Source: Promethearchaeota archaeon (GTDB lineage Archaea; Asgardarchaeota; Lokiarchaeia; Sigynarchaeales; SOKP01). Taken from it: a DNA stretch of 19,621 bases. This document shows, piece by piece, positions 1 to 7,912 of the stretch. The DNA is taken from positions 1 to 19,621 of the forward strand of contig DAOUUT010000031.1 of NCBI GenBank assembly GCA_030668025.1. Direction: 5' to 3'. Each line of letters begins with the position of its first letter. Within the stretch, counting starts at the first letter, position 1. Under the pieces are notes generated by a model. The model made no database searches. It saw only the letters and a program-made list of their open reading frames with translations, and was not told the DNA's origin. Both the position numbers and the translations under genes were made by a program.

Positions 1-698
1 AAATCTTCTTTAAAACCTTGTTTATTTAATATAGTATAAAATTCGAGAGAATTATTACTTTTTCCTTTCATTAAAAAAAACTTACGGTGGTTCAATTTAT
101 CCGTTCGTTCAATTTTGATAGATCTTTTTACCCAATATTCCATAACATTGCCGCCGCGTTCCACTTCATAATTTTGGCCCTCTTGAGTTTTTCTGCTAAG
201 TTCATTTACAATTAAAACATCAATGTGATATTTTTTATTTAAAAAAGTTAAGTTAGCTAGCATTTGATTTAACTTATAATTCAGAATGTAATTTTTCCCT
301 TTTTTATCCTGTTGTAATCCTAATCCATATAAATTGGTAATTGAATCAATTATAACTAAATTAAAAGTTCTATCACCGTTTTTTAAATCATCAATAATAA
401 TAAATTCTAAATTAAAAACAAGGTTATATAATTCTTTAAAAGTTATTGGTTTACTAAACAAAATGTTATTCAATACTTCATTTAAATCGTTTTCAATAAC
501 AGAATCAATTTTATTGTAAGGGAAATTTGGTTTGCTATATATATAAATTACCTTAGAGCCACTTAACGCGTTATTATATGCTGTTTGGAGCGATAAAGTA
601 GTTTTACCAACGCCAATATCACCCCATAATGAAGTGATTCCCTCGAAGGTATCAATAGAATTAAAGAAATCGTTTATTTGTTTGATAGGAAAATTCAT
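1..698 (-). CDS. RadB-like RecA-family ATPase (3' end beyond window)
   Basis: A RecA/KaiC-fold ATPase read from an ATG at 698 down to the left edge; 232 residues are visible and the stop lies outside. Walker A is GDIGVGKTT at residues 26-34. Walker B is LVIIDS, ending in an acidic residue and serine, at 114-119. Around 182-197 the segment GGNVMEYWVKRSIKIER matches the conserved C-terminal stretch of archaeal RadB and other single-domain RecA paralogues, where a GG pair precedes a hydrophobic strand. RadB proteins are about 220-240 residues, so nearly the whole protein is present. Family role: an accessory recombinase ATPase that modulates RadA and Holliday-junction processing in the cytoplasm. 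There is no N-terminal helix-hairpin-helix domain, so it is not RadA itself. It diverges from the RuvC-like gene at 741. RadB versus another KaiC-like ATPase is not settled by eye. Confidence 0.75.
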   Translation of the reverse strand, partial: MNFPIKQINDFFNSIDTFEGITSLWGDIGVGKTTLSLQTAYNNALSGSKVIYIYSKPNFPYNKIDSVIENDLNEVLNNILFSKPITFKELYNLVFNLEFIIIDDLKNGDRTFNLVIIDSITNLYGLGLQQDKKGKNYILNYKLNQMLANLTFLNKKYHIDVLIVNELSRKTQEGQNYEVERGGNVMEYWVKRSIKIERTDKLNHRKFFLMKGKSNNSLEFYTILNKQGFKED

Positions 699-740
699 AA
701 TTAAAAGTTTTTAATTAAATCTTTAATTTATATTAATAAT
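699..740. promoter_or_regulatory. Short divergent promoter region between radB-like and ruvC-like genes
   Basis: Only 42 bp separate the two start codons, and all of it is A/T-rich. On the minus strand an ATATAAAT-like box at about 724-732 lies roughly 27-30 bp before the ATG at 698, the spacing expected for a leaderless archaeal promoter. On the plus strand TTTTTAATTAAAT at 708-720 is similarly placed before the TTG at 741. No Shine-Dalgarno motif is seen for either gene. In a background this AT-rich the boxes are suggestive only. Confidence 0.35.
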
Positions 741-1595
741 TTGAGAAATAAACCTTTATATATATTAACGGAGAATTTGAACTTTTTTTATAAAATAAAT
801 AAAAGATTAATTGAAAAAAGAATTAAAGCAGAAATATTAAATCCTGGAAATAAAATCCCAAACGCTCCATCTATTATCTTAACAACGCGGGATGAATTTG
901 AAAAGTATTATAATAAAGATCTTAAGCTAAATTTTCTTGTTTATTCGAAAGGCGAGAATTTCGAGCTATATCTATTAAGAGTAATTGCTGCATATCGTAT
1001 AGAATATAAAAATAACTACTTAAGTTTAACTTTTTCAATCGATCCGGGAAAAAAAATTGGATTGATGATTTTTTTAGATGATTATTATTTAGATTCTTTT
1101 TGTTGTTATGAAAAAGACGAGTTATTGGTAGATATTAGGAAAAATATTCATGCTTTTCAAGATGGCAACCCAAATTTAATGGTGTTAACTTTTAAATTAG
1201 GAACCGGTGTACCATCATTTACATATGAATTAATAGAAAAAATTTTTAAATTTTTACACGGGAGAAAGAATGTTAATATATTTTTAATTAATGAATACAA
1301 ATCGTCGAAAATGAGAATAATTAAAAAACAAAAAGAACATAATTTTTCTAAAGATGAAATCTCAGCATTAATTTTAGCATTTAGGAAAGGTATTGAAGTA
1401 AACGAGAAAAATTACGACTCGATTTATAACCAAAATGGATTAAAAAAATTACAAAATGAAGGGTCATTCAAAAGGGTTTTTGAAAAGATTGACGAAAATA
1501 TAAATACATTGGGAGAAATTGCTGAAAAAGTGTTGCGCGGTGAAATCTCACTTAAAGAATCTACTCAGTTGATTAATGAAATAAGATATTATTAG
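741..1595 (+). CDS. RuvC-like RNase H-fold protein, putative nuclease
   Basis: A 284-residue protein starting at TTG (741); a stop at 702-704 closes the frame and no ATG fits. Residues 1-95 are unrecognised. Residues 98-215 have the pattern of the RuvC/YqgF branch of the RNase H fold: SIDPGKKIG with the first acidic residue D101, a strand with KLGTG at 152-156, FLINEYKSS with the second acidic residue E185, and SKDEISALILAFRKG with D205/E206 at the start of the last helix. This matches the D-E-D/E layout of RuvC-type Holliday-junction nucleases and archaeal RuvC-like proteins. Residues 225-284 are a charged helical tail. The divergent RadB-like gene supports a role in recombination or repair. 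Nuclease activity and substrate are inferred; a non-catalytic role is possible. Confidence 0.6.
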   Translation: MRNKPLYILTENLNFFYKINKRLIEKRIKAEILNPGNKIPNAPSIILTTRDEFEKYYNKDLKLNFLVYSKGENFELYLLRVIAAYRIEYKNNYLSLTFSIDPGKKIGLMIFLDDYYLDSFCCYEKDELLVDIRKNIHAFQDGNPNLMVLTFKLGTGVPSFTYELIEKIFKFLHGRKNVNIFLINEYKSSKMRIIKKQKEHNFSKDEISALILAFRKGIEVNEKNYDSIYNQNGLKKLQNEGSFKRVFEKIDENINTLGEIAEKVLRGEISLKESTQLINEIRYY

Positions 1596-1706
1596 TTATA
1601 GCTGAAAAATTTAATAATTTTGAATAATTTCATCAAATTACAATTAAAAATAAGATTTTAAAAATTATTTCTATCTATATCACTTGGAGCTTGGGGGATA
1701 TTGTAA

Positions 1707-2804
1707 TTGAAAAGATTTAAAACTATCGATATACTGCGCGGATTAAGTATGGTGCATATGATTGTGGGGCATATGACTGAGTGGTACCTTACTCAAGAGG
1801 GCATGTGGTTCTTTGATATATATAGAGCAATTGCAGATCCAATAGGATCGGGAGCTTTTTTATTTCTTTCTGGAGTAAGTGCAATTTTATCGTATAGAAG
1901 CAGAACTAAAAAGGCTGAAATATCGAAATCTTACAGTAAAAAAACTCTAAGAAACGAGTATTTTCTTCGAGCTTTTTTTATTTTAATAATTTCTTTGCTT
2001 TATAACACATTTGTTGCAGTAATGTTTCATGATCTATCTATAATATGGAATTGGTTTATTCTTCTTACAATTTCAATTTCTCTTATTATGATTTGGCCGT
2101 TGTTTAAAACATCGAAATTATTTAGAATCTGTTTTGGAATAAGTTTATGGTTTCTAAACCAAATATTAATAACTTTTTTATTGGGATATGTAGGTCAGAA
2201 TAATCTTTTTGGCGTTTTGTATTACGTATTGTACAATAACATGGAATTAGACCCGATTTTATCGTTTTTTACATTTTTTGTTATAGGAACTGTTGTAGGA
2301 GATGTTCTTTACGATTTATATTCAGATGATAATAAAAAGGTTAATAGAGATCTATTTAAAAGAAATTTTCTAATTCCTTCATTAATATCAGGGGTAATTT
2401 TGATAGTATTTGGGGTTATCTTTCAATTTCCAAACTTTTTACATCATCGAACATTTTCTTGGTTTTTTTATTCTTTAGGAATTGAATTAATAATTTTTGC
2501 ATTTATATTAGGCATAGAAGAAATTGGGAAGCTTAATACTCAAAAAAGTTACCGATTTCTCTCTTATTTTTCTTTTTACTCCTTTACAGTATACCTCTTA
2601 CATAATTTATTATATTTTTTATTTTTAGATAGTTTGTATCCATTTAACATTTGGATTTATATATCAGCAACAATACTCATCATAGGATTTGCCTTAAGGA
2701 GTATCTATAATAAATGGGGGTCTAATTTTTCTATAAAAGCACAAATAGGCAGGATGAGTCTAAGAATTGCTAAATTGATCGATAATAGAAAAAATTTTAA
2801 TTAG
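1707..2804 (+). CDS. HGSNAT/DUF1624-family membrane acyltransferase, copy 1
   Basis: A 365-residue polytopic membrane protein starting at TTG (1707); the frame is closed by TAA at 1704-1706, and a G-rich stretch (GGGGGA) about 8 bases upstream may serve as ribosome site. The N-terminus carries the family signature: D8, R11, G12 and H22 in the segment TIDILRGLSMVHMIVGH. A DPIGSGAFLFLSGVS loop (about 44-58) follows, then about eight further hydrophobic helices with the conserved segments IGTVVGDVLYD and FTVYLLHNLLYF. The family (heparan-alpha-glucosaminide N-acetyltransferase catalytic domain) moves acetyl groups across a membrane onto amino sugars or other acceptors. A similar gene follows directly, so this is half of a tandem duplicate. 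The acceptor here is unknown; a cell-surface glycan is a guess. Confidence 0.75.
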   Translation: MKRFKTIDILRGLSMVHMIVGHMTEWYLTQEGMWFFDIYRAIADPIGSGAFLFLSGVSAILSYRSRTKKAEISKSYSKKTLRNEYFLRAFFILIISLLYNTFVAVMFHDLSIIWNWFILLTISISLIMIWPLFKTSKLFRICFGISLWFLNQILITFLLGYVGQNNLFGVLYYVLYNNMELDPILSFFTFFVIGTVVGDVLYDLYSDDNKKVNRDLFKRNFLIPSLISGVILIVFGVIFQFPNFLHHRTFSWFFYSLGIELIIFAFILGIEEIGKLNTQKSYRFLSYFSFYSFTVYLLHNLLYFLFLDSLYPFNIWIYISATILIIGFALRSIYNKWGSNFSIKAQIGRMSLRIAKLIDNRKNFN

Positions 2805-2859
2805 TTTAGTATTAAATTCTAAATATTAAAGTTTATTTCACAAATATTTTTTGAAATTA

Positions 2860-3954
2860 ATGAAAAGACTCAAAAGTATTGATATATTTCGCGGAATATG
2901 TATGGGTTGGATGTTTTTGGGTCATTTATTAGACTGGTGGCTTAAACCCGAATATTTTTCTTTAAAAAATTTTACTCATAGTATTTTAGATCCTATTGGG
3001 GCTTCTGGGTTTTTATTTATATCAGGCGTAAGTATAGCTATATCGTACCGAGATCGAATTTATAGAGTTGAGATATTGAATGAGCTGAATTATTCAAGAG
3101 TAAAACAATCTTACTACTTTCGAGCTTTTTTTTTATTAATAATTGCTTTAGGGTATAATTTTGCAATAGCCCTTTCGATAGATAACCTCTCATGGATTTG
3201 GACATGGTTTGTATTAATGACTGCGGCCTTTTCCTTACTTATAACATGGCCATTATTTAAATTATCAAAAAAGACTAGAACTTTTATTTGTTTTTCGATT
3301 TGGGTTATAAATCAATTTATTTATAATTTTTTATCTCCACATCAAGGTTTAACAAATCTTCAAGGCGTTTTATATCACATTTTATATAACGATTTAGGTC
3401 AAGATACTTTACTTAACTTTTTTCCCTTTTTTCTTTTTGGGACTGTTGTTGGAGATGTCTTATATGAGATAAATTTCAACAAAAAACCACAAAACGGAAA
3501 GAATGAGTTGAAAAAAAAATTATTTTTACCAATGGGTATCTTTGGTTTATTGTTAATTTTTTTTGGCTTAATATTTGATTTTCCAAGTTTTCTAATCAGA
3601 AGCAGTTTTTCTTGGTTAATTTATACGCTAGGTATTGATTTAATATTGCTGTTAACATTAATAACTCTGGAGGAATTAATTGTTTTTAAAACTAAAAGAA
3701 GCTATAAATTTTTGTTCTACTTCTCTTATTATTCCTTTACTGTTTATTTAGGACATAATTTGCTGTATTTTATTTTTTTAAACAGCTTAGACCCATTTAG
3801 TATTTGGATAGCTGTTGTATTTTCTTTTATTTTGTTTGGTTTGATATTAAGGCAAATATACAAAACCTGGGGTTGGAAGGCTTCATTAAAAGTAATATTA
3901 GGGAAAATAAGTTTTTATTTAGCAGGTAGAATCGAGGAAAAAAATAAACGCTAA
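2860..3954 (+). CDS. HGSNAT/DUF1624-family membrane acyltransferase, copy 2
   Basis: A paralogue of the preceding gene, 364 residues from ATG 2860. A TTG three codons upstream (2851) is also in frame, but the first copy begins MKRFKTIDILRG and this one aligns as MKRLKSIDIFRG from the ATG, so 2860 is preferred. D8, R11, G12 and H22 of the signature are kept, as are DPIGASGFLFISGVS, GTVVGDVLYE and FTVYLGHNLLYF. Similarity to copy 1 runs end to end, including loop lengths, which indicates tandem duplication rather than chance neighbours. The gap to copy 1 is 55 bp, so co-transcription is likely. Differences in the first helix (copy 1 VHMIV, copy 2 GWMFL) could reflect different acceptors; that is speculative. 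Confidence 0.75.
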   Translation: MKRLKSIDIFRGICMGWMFLGHLLDWWLKPEYFSLKNFTHSILDPIGASGFLFISGVSIAISYRDRIYRVEILNELNYSRVKQSYYFRAFFLLIIALGYNFAIALSIDNLSWIWTWFVLMTAAFSLLITWPLFKLSKKTRTFICFSIWVINQFIYNFLSPHQGLTNLQGVLYHILYNDLGQDTLLNFFPFFLFGTVVGDVLYEINFNKKPQNGKNELKKKLFLPMGIFGLLLIFFGLIFDFPSFLIRSSFSWLIYTLGIDLILLLTLITLEELIVFKTKRSYKFLFYFSYYSFTVYLGHNLLYFIFLNSLDPFSIWIAVVFSFILFGLILRQIYKTWGWKASLKVILGKISFYLAGRIEEKNKR

Positions 3955-3976
3955 CTACAAGATAAAAAATCAGTCT

Positions 3977-4489
3977 TTAATATAAATTATATTTAGTACA
4001 TCTTATTTCTACTGGATTTTTTTCGAACTTGTTAAAAGGATTATAAAAAGAAATGTAATTTCTAAAGATGTAATTAACGGCTTTAATATAACCACCTTCA
4101 TTTCCAACAGCAACAGCCCTATCTTTATCAAATAACAATATTACATCAATTAAAGTTCCATTTGTTTTTTCAATCAATTTTACATTATGAATATAAACAT
4201 CGTCAAAAAAGCTGAAAACTAGCCTTATTAACGTTGTTTCAGTCCGGATTATTGAAATTTTTTTACCATTGAGCTTATATCTTAATTTTCTTAGAAAAAA
4301 TTTAGCCATAAAAAAATCTCTTGGATTTACAAAATAGAATACAAACGGATTTCTGATAATTAAAAATACCGGAACGATTTTTGTTATTTCAAAAAAGAAT
4401 TTAAAAAACTTCAATTCTGTGTTAAAGAATTTCTTTTTTATGTTTACAATCTGACTAAAATAATGATAATCAATTAAAGAATTAGACAT
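3977..4489 (-). CDS. NusA-like KH-domain protein, divergent
   Basis: A 170-residue protein from ATG 4489. Residues about 48-145 fit the tandem-KH layout of short archaeal NusA-like proteins. A first strand-helix-strand unit ends in NGKKISIIR (74-82), where family members have GKKIEVVEYS. A linker follows, then a second unit with strand DVILLF and the loop VGNEGGYIK (128-136), a textbook GxxG KH loop at G129-G132. The equivalent first loop has lost its glycines (FFMAKFF), so KH1 looks degenerate. The family binds RNA and acts in transcription elongation/termination or rRNA maturation. It lies away from the RNA-polymerase operon where archaeal nusA normally sits, so it is probably a paralogue. 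The N-terminal 45 residues are Phe/Lys-rich and unrecognised. It is divergent from tlyA and convergent with the acyltransferases. Confidence 0.5.
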   Translation of the reverse strand: MSNSLIDYHYFSQIVNIKKKFFNTELKFFKFFFEITKIVPVFLIIRNPFVFYFVNPRDFFMAKFFLRKLRYKLNGKKISIIRTETTLIRLVFSFFDDVYIHNVKLIEKTNGTLIDVILLFDKDRAVAVGNEGGYIKAVNYIFRNYISFYNPFNKFEKNPVEIRCTKYNLY

Positions 4490-4613
4490 ATCACATTAAG
4501 TTTTTATTTTAAGAATTTAAAATTCGACTTTTTCAAGAAATTCATAAAAATAATTTTATTATTTTCATCGTTATTACCCATTAATAATATTAAAATATTT
4601 TTATGCTGAAGAG
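4490..4613. promoter_or_regulatory. Divergent promoter region, NusA-like / tlyA
   Basis: A 124-bp A/T-rich gap with start codons at both ends. For tlyA, a TATTAAAATATT-like box at about 4587-4599 lies about 20-26 bp before the ATG, consistent with a leaderless or very short-leader transcript; no Shine-Dalgarno motif is present. On the minus strand a TGTGAT lies just before the ATG at 4489 and could pair weakly with the 16S 3' end. Confidence 0.35.
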
Positions 4614-5408
4614 ATGAAAGAACGCTTAGACATCCTATTAGTGGAAAGAAGGTTAGTAGAAAGTAGAACAAAAGCACAGTGGTTAATAAAAAAGGGATAT
4701 GTGTATGTGAATGATGTAATAAATAGTAAACCGAGTAAAAAAATTGAAAACACTTCTGACATCCAATTAATAAAAAAATTTCCTTACGTTGGACGGGGAG
4801 GTCTTAAGTTAGAAGCTGCATTAGAGCGTTTTTCTATCTCAGTTAAAGGAAAAGTTTGCGCAGATATTGGAGCTTCAGTCGGAGGATTTACAGATTGTTT
4901 ATTGCAACATGGAGCGATTAAAATTTTCGCAATTGATATTGCAACTGATATACTTCATCCTTCCTTAAAATGCAAGAACGAAGAAATTGTCGAACTATTA
5001 GGAGTCGATGCTAGAAGTTTGAAAACTCTACCCAATAAAGTAGACATTGTAACAATAGACGTAACCTTCTCTTCACTCAAGTTAGTACTACCTAATATTA
5101 GGAATTATTTGAAGAAAAATGGAGATATCGTTGTTTTGGTTAAACCTCTTTTTGAAACAAACTTTCGGGAAGAAACTAAATTAAAAGTAATAAACGATTC
5201 AGAAAAGCTTTACCAGATTTTGCTAAATTTAGTGGAATGGAATGTTGAGAATTCGTTCTTCCCTAAGGGGATAATAGTTTCTCCTCTTTTAGGAAAAGGA
5301 GGAGCTGTTGAATTTTTGATCCATATTCAAATAGATAAGAAATATAATCTTAATTTTGAGGATCTAATAAAGAGAGTTCTTAGAGATGCGAAAGAAATTA
5401 ATCCCTAA
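4614..5408 (+). CDS. tlyA: TlyA-family rRNA 2'-O-methyltransferase
   Basis: A 264-residue protein from ATG 4614 with the full TlyA architecture. An N-terminal S4 RNA-binding domain (about 2-60) begins ERLDILLVERRLVESRTKAQ and has the typical GYVYVND turn. A YVGRGGLKLEAAL linker leads into an FtsJ/RrmJ-like Rossmann methyltransferase domain. The SAM-binding loop is DIGASVGGF at 84-92. The catalytic K-D-K-E set of rRNA 2'-O-methyltransferases is complete: K65, D149 (VTIDVTF), K177 (VLVKPLFE) and E233 (GAVEF). Known TlyA enzymes methylate 2'-hydroxyls of cytidines in 16S and/or 23S rRNA. The length equals bacterial TlyA (about 265-275), so the gene is intact. The family is mostly bacterial, so transfer into this archaeal lineage is plausible but not shown. 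The 3' end overlaps the convergent DUF362 gene. Confidence 0.9.
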   Translation: MKERLDILLVERRLVESRTKAQWLIKKGYVYVNDVINSKPSKKIENTSDIQLIKKFPYVGRGGLKLEAALERFSISVKGKVCADIGASVGGFTDCLLQHGAIKIFAIDIATDILHPSLKCKNEEIVELLGVDARSLKTLPNKVDIVTIDVTFSSLKLVLPNIRNYLKKNGDIVVLVKPLFETNFREETKLKVINDSEKLYQILLNLVEWNVENSFFPKGIIVSPLLGKGGAVEFLIHIQIDKKYNLNFEDLIKRVLRDAKEINP

Positions 5409-6574
5409 TTACGCGGATAATTTTTAAAAAGTTTTCCCCATCCTGTTTTAAGAAAATTATTTATTCTTTTCTTACCGATTGTAGGGTACCATAGCATATC
5501 ATGAAAGATTAAGGAACCTAAAATTGGAAAGGTAAAAAAGATTTTATTTTGTAATAATGGATTTAAAAACTGTAGGGATCCTTTTCTAACCATTTGATCC
5601 CCCCAAATTACCAAACTGCGTTTTACATTAAATTTCCAATTTATATTTGATACATTTTCTCCAATAATTTCAATATCGTCAAAGTCTCCGCAACCCAATC
5701 CTTCTTCATGCGCCAATTTTATAGCTGGTAATTTCAAAGGTTCAAATCCTAACATTTTTGCTACGACAGCGTCAACGGCGACTTGATCGTACCCCGCAAG
5801 GAGATAATTTTTTATACGTGGAATCATAGTCCTTGGTCCCGCCCCATCCCCACACACAGTTCCATCTACTACAGCCAAAATGTTCGGATGTATTTGTTTT
5901 TGAATTATTAACAAATCTACTAATACTTCAGACATAAATTGGTGACTAAAATGTCTACGCTTGGTCAAAAGACCACCGAAGGCATTTTTCATAGCGCATG
6001 TTATACCACCATTCTTCATTTCTTCCATGGTTTGTTTTAATGAGCCTCCGATCGCCCCCGTATGACCGTGAGTTTTCATGGTTGGAAGGTGAATTATTGA
6101 TTTCCCCACGTAAAATTCTGGAATTTTAAAACCTTCTGGAAATATTTTAGAATCAAGAACATGCAACTGCCTATTTTTCAACGAATTAAACCTATGTCTT
6201 AAAGATTCGTACGGAACAAACGGAACTCGTGTTAATGGTACAAACCACGCCCCATATCTCTTAATAATAGGCCCCCACTTATTTCCTTTTAGTCCCTTTT
6301 CGATGTTCGTTACGACAGTTCTATTTTCAGCAGTAAAGATTTTTTTTGGATTATAACCATCATCAACCATAGTTTTGAGTATTCCTTCCACTTGCCATGG
6401 TGGACTGGAACACGAAGGGAAAAATTTTGACCAACTTAAATTTAATTTTAAGATGGTTTTATTATTTTTATCGTAAAATTTTTCATATTCTGCTAAATGC
6501 ATTAATTTTTTATAATCTTCCAAAACTGTATTCGGAGACGTTTTTACTACAAAAATCTTAGATTTATGAGACAT
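5405..6574 (-). CDS. DUF362 domain protein
   Basis: A 389-residue soluble protein from ATG 6574. It carries the DUF362 pattern: an N-terminal strand and helix, the LPTMKTHGHTGAIGGSLK segment at 163-180 with K167-T-H169, VVDGTVCGDGAGP at 235-247, and YDQVAVDAVVAKMLGF at 262-276, followed by HEEGLGCGD and a short IEIIGE strand. Biochemical function is not established for the family; some members are fused to ferredoxin domains. This one has no ferredoxin-type CxxCxxC cluster, and its few cysteines are scattered. The last 65 residues are hydrophobic/aromatic and may lie against a membrane. It is monocistronic by spacing: a 146-bp gap to the importer upstream, and its TAG at 5405-5407 overlaps the convergent tlyA TAA at 5406-5408. 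The TATAATC just before the ATG suggests an absent or short leader. Confidence 0.75.
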   Translation of the reverse strand: MSHKSKIFVVKTSPNTVLEDYKKLMHLAEYEKFYDKNNKTILKLNLSWSKFFPSCSSPPWQVEGILKTMVDDGYNPKKIFTAENRTVVTNIEKGLKGNKWGPIIKRYGAWFVPLTRVPFVPYESLRHRFNSLKNRQLHVLDSKIFPEGFKIPEFYVGKSIIHLPTMKTHGHTGAIGGSLKQTMEEMKNGGITCAMKNAFGGLLTKRRHFSHQFMSEVLVDLLIIQKQIHPNILAVVDGTVCGDGAGPRTMIPRIKNYLLAGYDQVAVDAVVAKMLGFEPLKLPAIKLAHEEGLGCGDFDDIEIIGENVSNINWKFNVKRSLVIWGDQMVRKGSLQFLNPLLQNKIFFTFPILGSLIFHDMLWYPTIGKKRINNFLKTGWGKLFKNYPRN

Positions 6575-6720
6575 GATTATAATAAAAAAAGTTCTATAAT
6601 TTATTTTTTTTATGAATTTTCTAATCTTTTCTAAAATTAAGTCTACTTAAGAAAAGTGAAAAATGAAATTAGAAAAAAGAAGAGATAGAATGTTGGTTTA
6701 TACTAGCTTAAAAACTCAAA

Positions 6721-7848
6721 TTAGTCAGAAATATATTCCATTCCTTCATGCGACTTTGTTTTTTCCCTTAAAGGGGCACACATTATATAGTGATCACCCC
6801 CTAGATCGACCTTTACAGGGTTGTTTGCATCACATCCCACATGATCTCCCATCTCGTAACATCTTGGATGAAAAGCACATCCAGTTGGGGGATTAACGGG
6901 ACTTGGGACATCCCCCTCTAATAGAATACGTTTTCGTTTCGAAGTTGGATCGAAAGTGGGTCTGGCAGATAATAATGCTTTCGAATATGGATGTGTCGGA
7001 TGGTAAAAAACTTCATCTATAGTTCCACCCTCAACAAACTTTCCTAAGTACATTACCTCGATCCTATCAGCAATATGCTGTACGACGGTTAGATCATGAG
7101 TAATAAATAAAAATGATAAATCAAATCTCTGCTGAAGTTCTTTAAGTAAATTTAGGATTTGTGCTTGTACTGATACATCTAACGCGGAGGTTGGTTCATC
7201 CAATATCATCACTTCTGGGTTGCATGCTAATGCTCGGGCGATGACAATGCGTTGTTTTTGCCCTCCAGAAAACTCGTGAGGATATCTATCTAAATGTTCT
7301 ACTTTCATTGAAACTGTTTCAAGTAGCTCTAAAACTCGCCTCCTAATTTCACTCTTCTTTTTTATCCCCATAAGTAATCTAAGGGGTTCTCCTATTAAAT
7401 TAACTATTTTCCACCGAGGATTTAAAGACGAATCCGGGTCCTGAAAAACCATTTGTATTTTCTTTCGTAATTCCGTATTGAAAACTATAGAATGATCTTT
7501 CCTATATTGTGCCGAAGCTCTAAAATTTTTTAACTTCTGAAAAATAGATTCTGATGGTATTATTAACTTACCCTTGTAGTAAATCTCTCCTGATGTAATA
7601 GGCACTAAATTTAAGAGAGCATTTCCAATGGTGGTTTTACCACATCCACTCTCACCTACTAAGCCATAAGTTTCCTTTTTACAAAGATCGAAAGATACTC
7701 CATCAACCGCTTTTACATCACCTATCCTTCTTTTAAACAACCCTCCATAGATAGGATAATATGTTTTAAGATTTCTTACTGAAATTATTGCATCTTCGGG
7801 AAAATCACTAACTTCGAGATAATTTGTGCCTTTTTCTGTTTCTGTCAT
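6721..7848 (-). CDS. oppF: Oligopeptide/dipeptide ABC importer ATPase, OppF/DppF type
   Basis: The last gene of the importer operon, 375 residues from ATG 7848. It energises peptide uptake as the partner of the OppD-type ATPase on the cytoplasmic face. Walker A GESGCGKTT is at 65-73, the Q-loop MVFQDP at 133-138, the signature FSGGQKQR at 193-200, Walker B VMILDEP at 213-219 and the switch histidine H251 in FITHD. The C-terminal oligopeptide-transporter domain (after about 300) contains GCAFHPRC followed by two more cysteines, the four-Cys pattern proposed to hold an Fe-S cluster in Opp/Dpp ATPases. Between the Walker A helix and the Q-loop, about 30 extra residues (94-126) are inserted. The start is 64 bp after the oppD stop; the ribosome site is weak. 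Peptide as substrate is inferred from family; sugars or nickel are alternatives. Confidence 0.9.
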   Translation of the reverse strand: MTETEKGTNYLEVSDFPEDAIISVRNLKTYYPIYGGLFKRRIGDVKAVDGVSFDLCKKETYGLVGESGCGKTTIGNALLNLVPITSGEIYYKGKLIIPSESIFQKLKNFRASAQYRKDHSIVFNTELRKKIQMVFQDPDSSLNPRWKIVNLIGEPLRLLMGIKKKSEIRRRVLELLETVSMKVEHLDRYPHEFSGGQKQRIVIARALACNPEVMILDEPTSALDVSVQAQILNLLKELQQRFDLSFLFITHDLTVVQHIADRIEVMYLGKFVEGGTIDEVFYHPTHPYSKALLSARPTFDPTSKRKRILLEGDVPSPVNPPTGCAFHPRCYEMGDHVGCDANNPVKVDLGGDHYIMCAPLREKTKSHEGMEYISD

Positions 7849-7912
7849 ATTTTAATCTTAGTTGTTATTAATTTTAATTTTAATTTTAAACTTAAAAAGA
7901 TATCATATCCTC

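Noticed and set aside
334..519. 61-codon plus-strand ORF at the left edge
   Set aside because: Antisense to the RadB-like ATPase, which has clear Walker motifs.
2851..2859. TTG start three codons upstream in the second acyltransferase
   Set aside because: Alignment with the tandem paralogue places the conserved N-terminus at ATG 2860.
6663..6896. 77-codon plus-strand ORF overlapping the 3' end of oppF
   Set aside because: Most of it is the antisense of the OppF C-terminal domain. The product shows no domain and no ribosome site, so it is a shadow frame.
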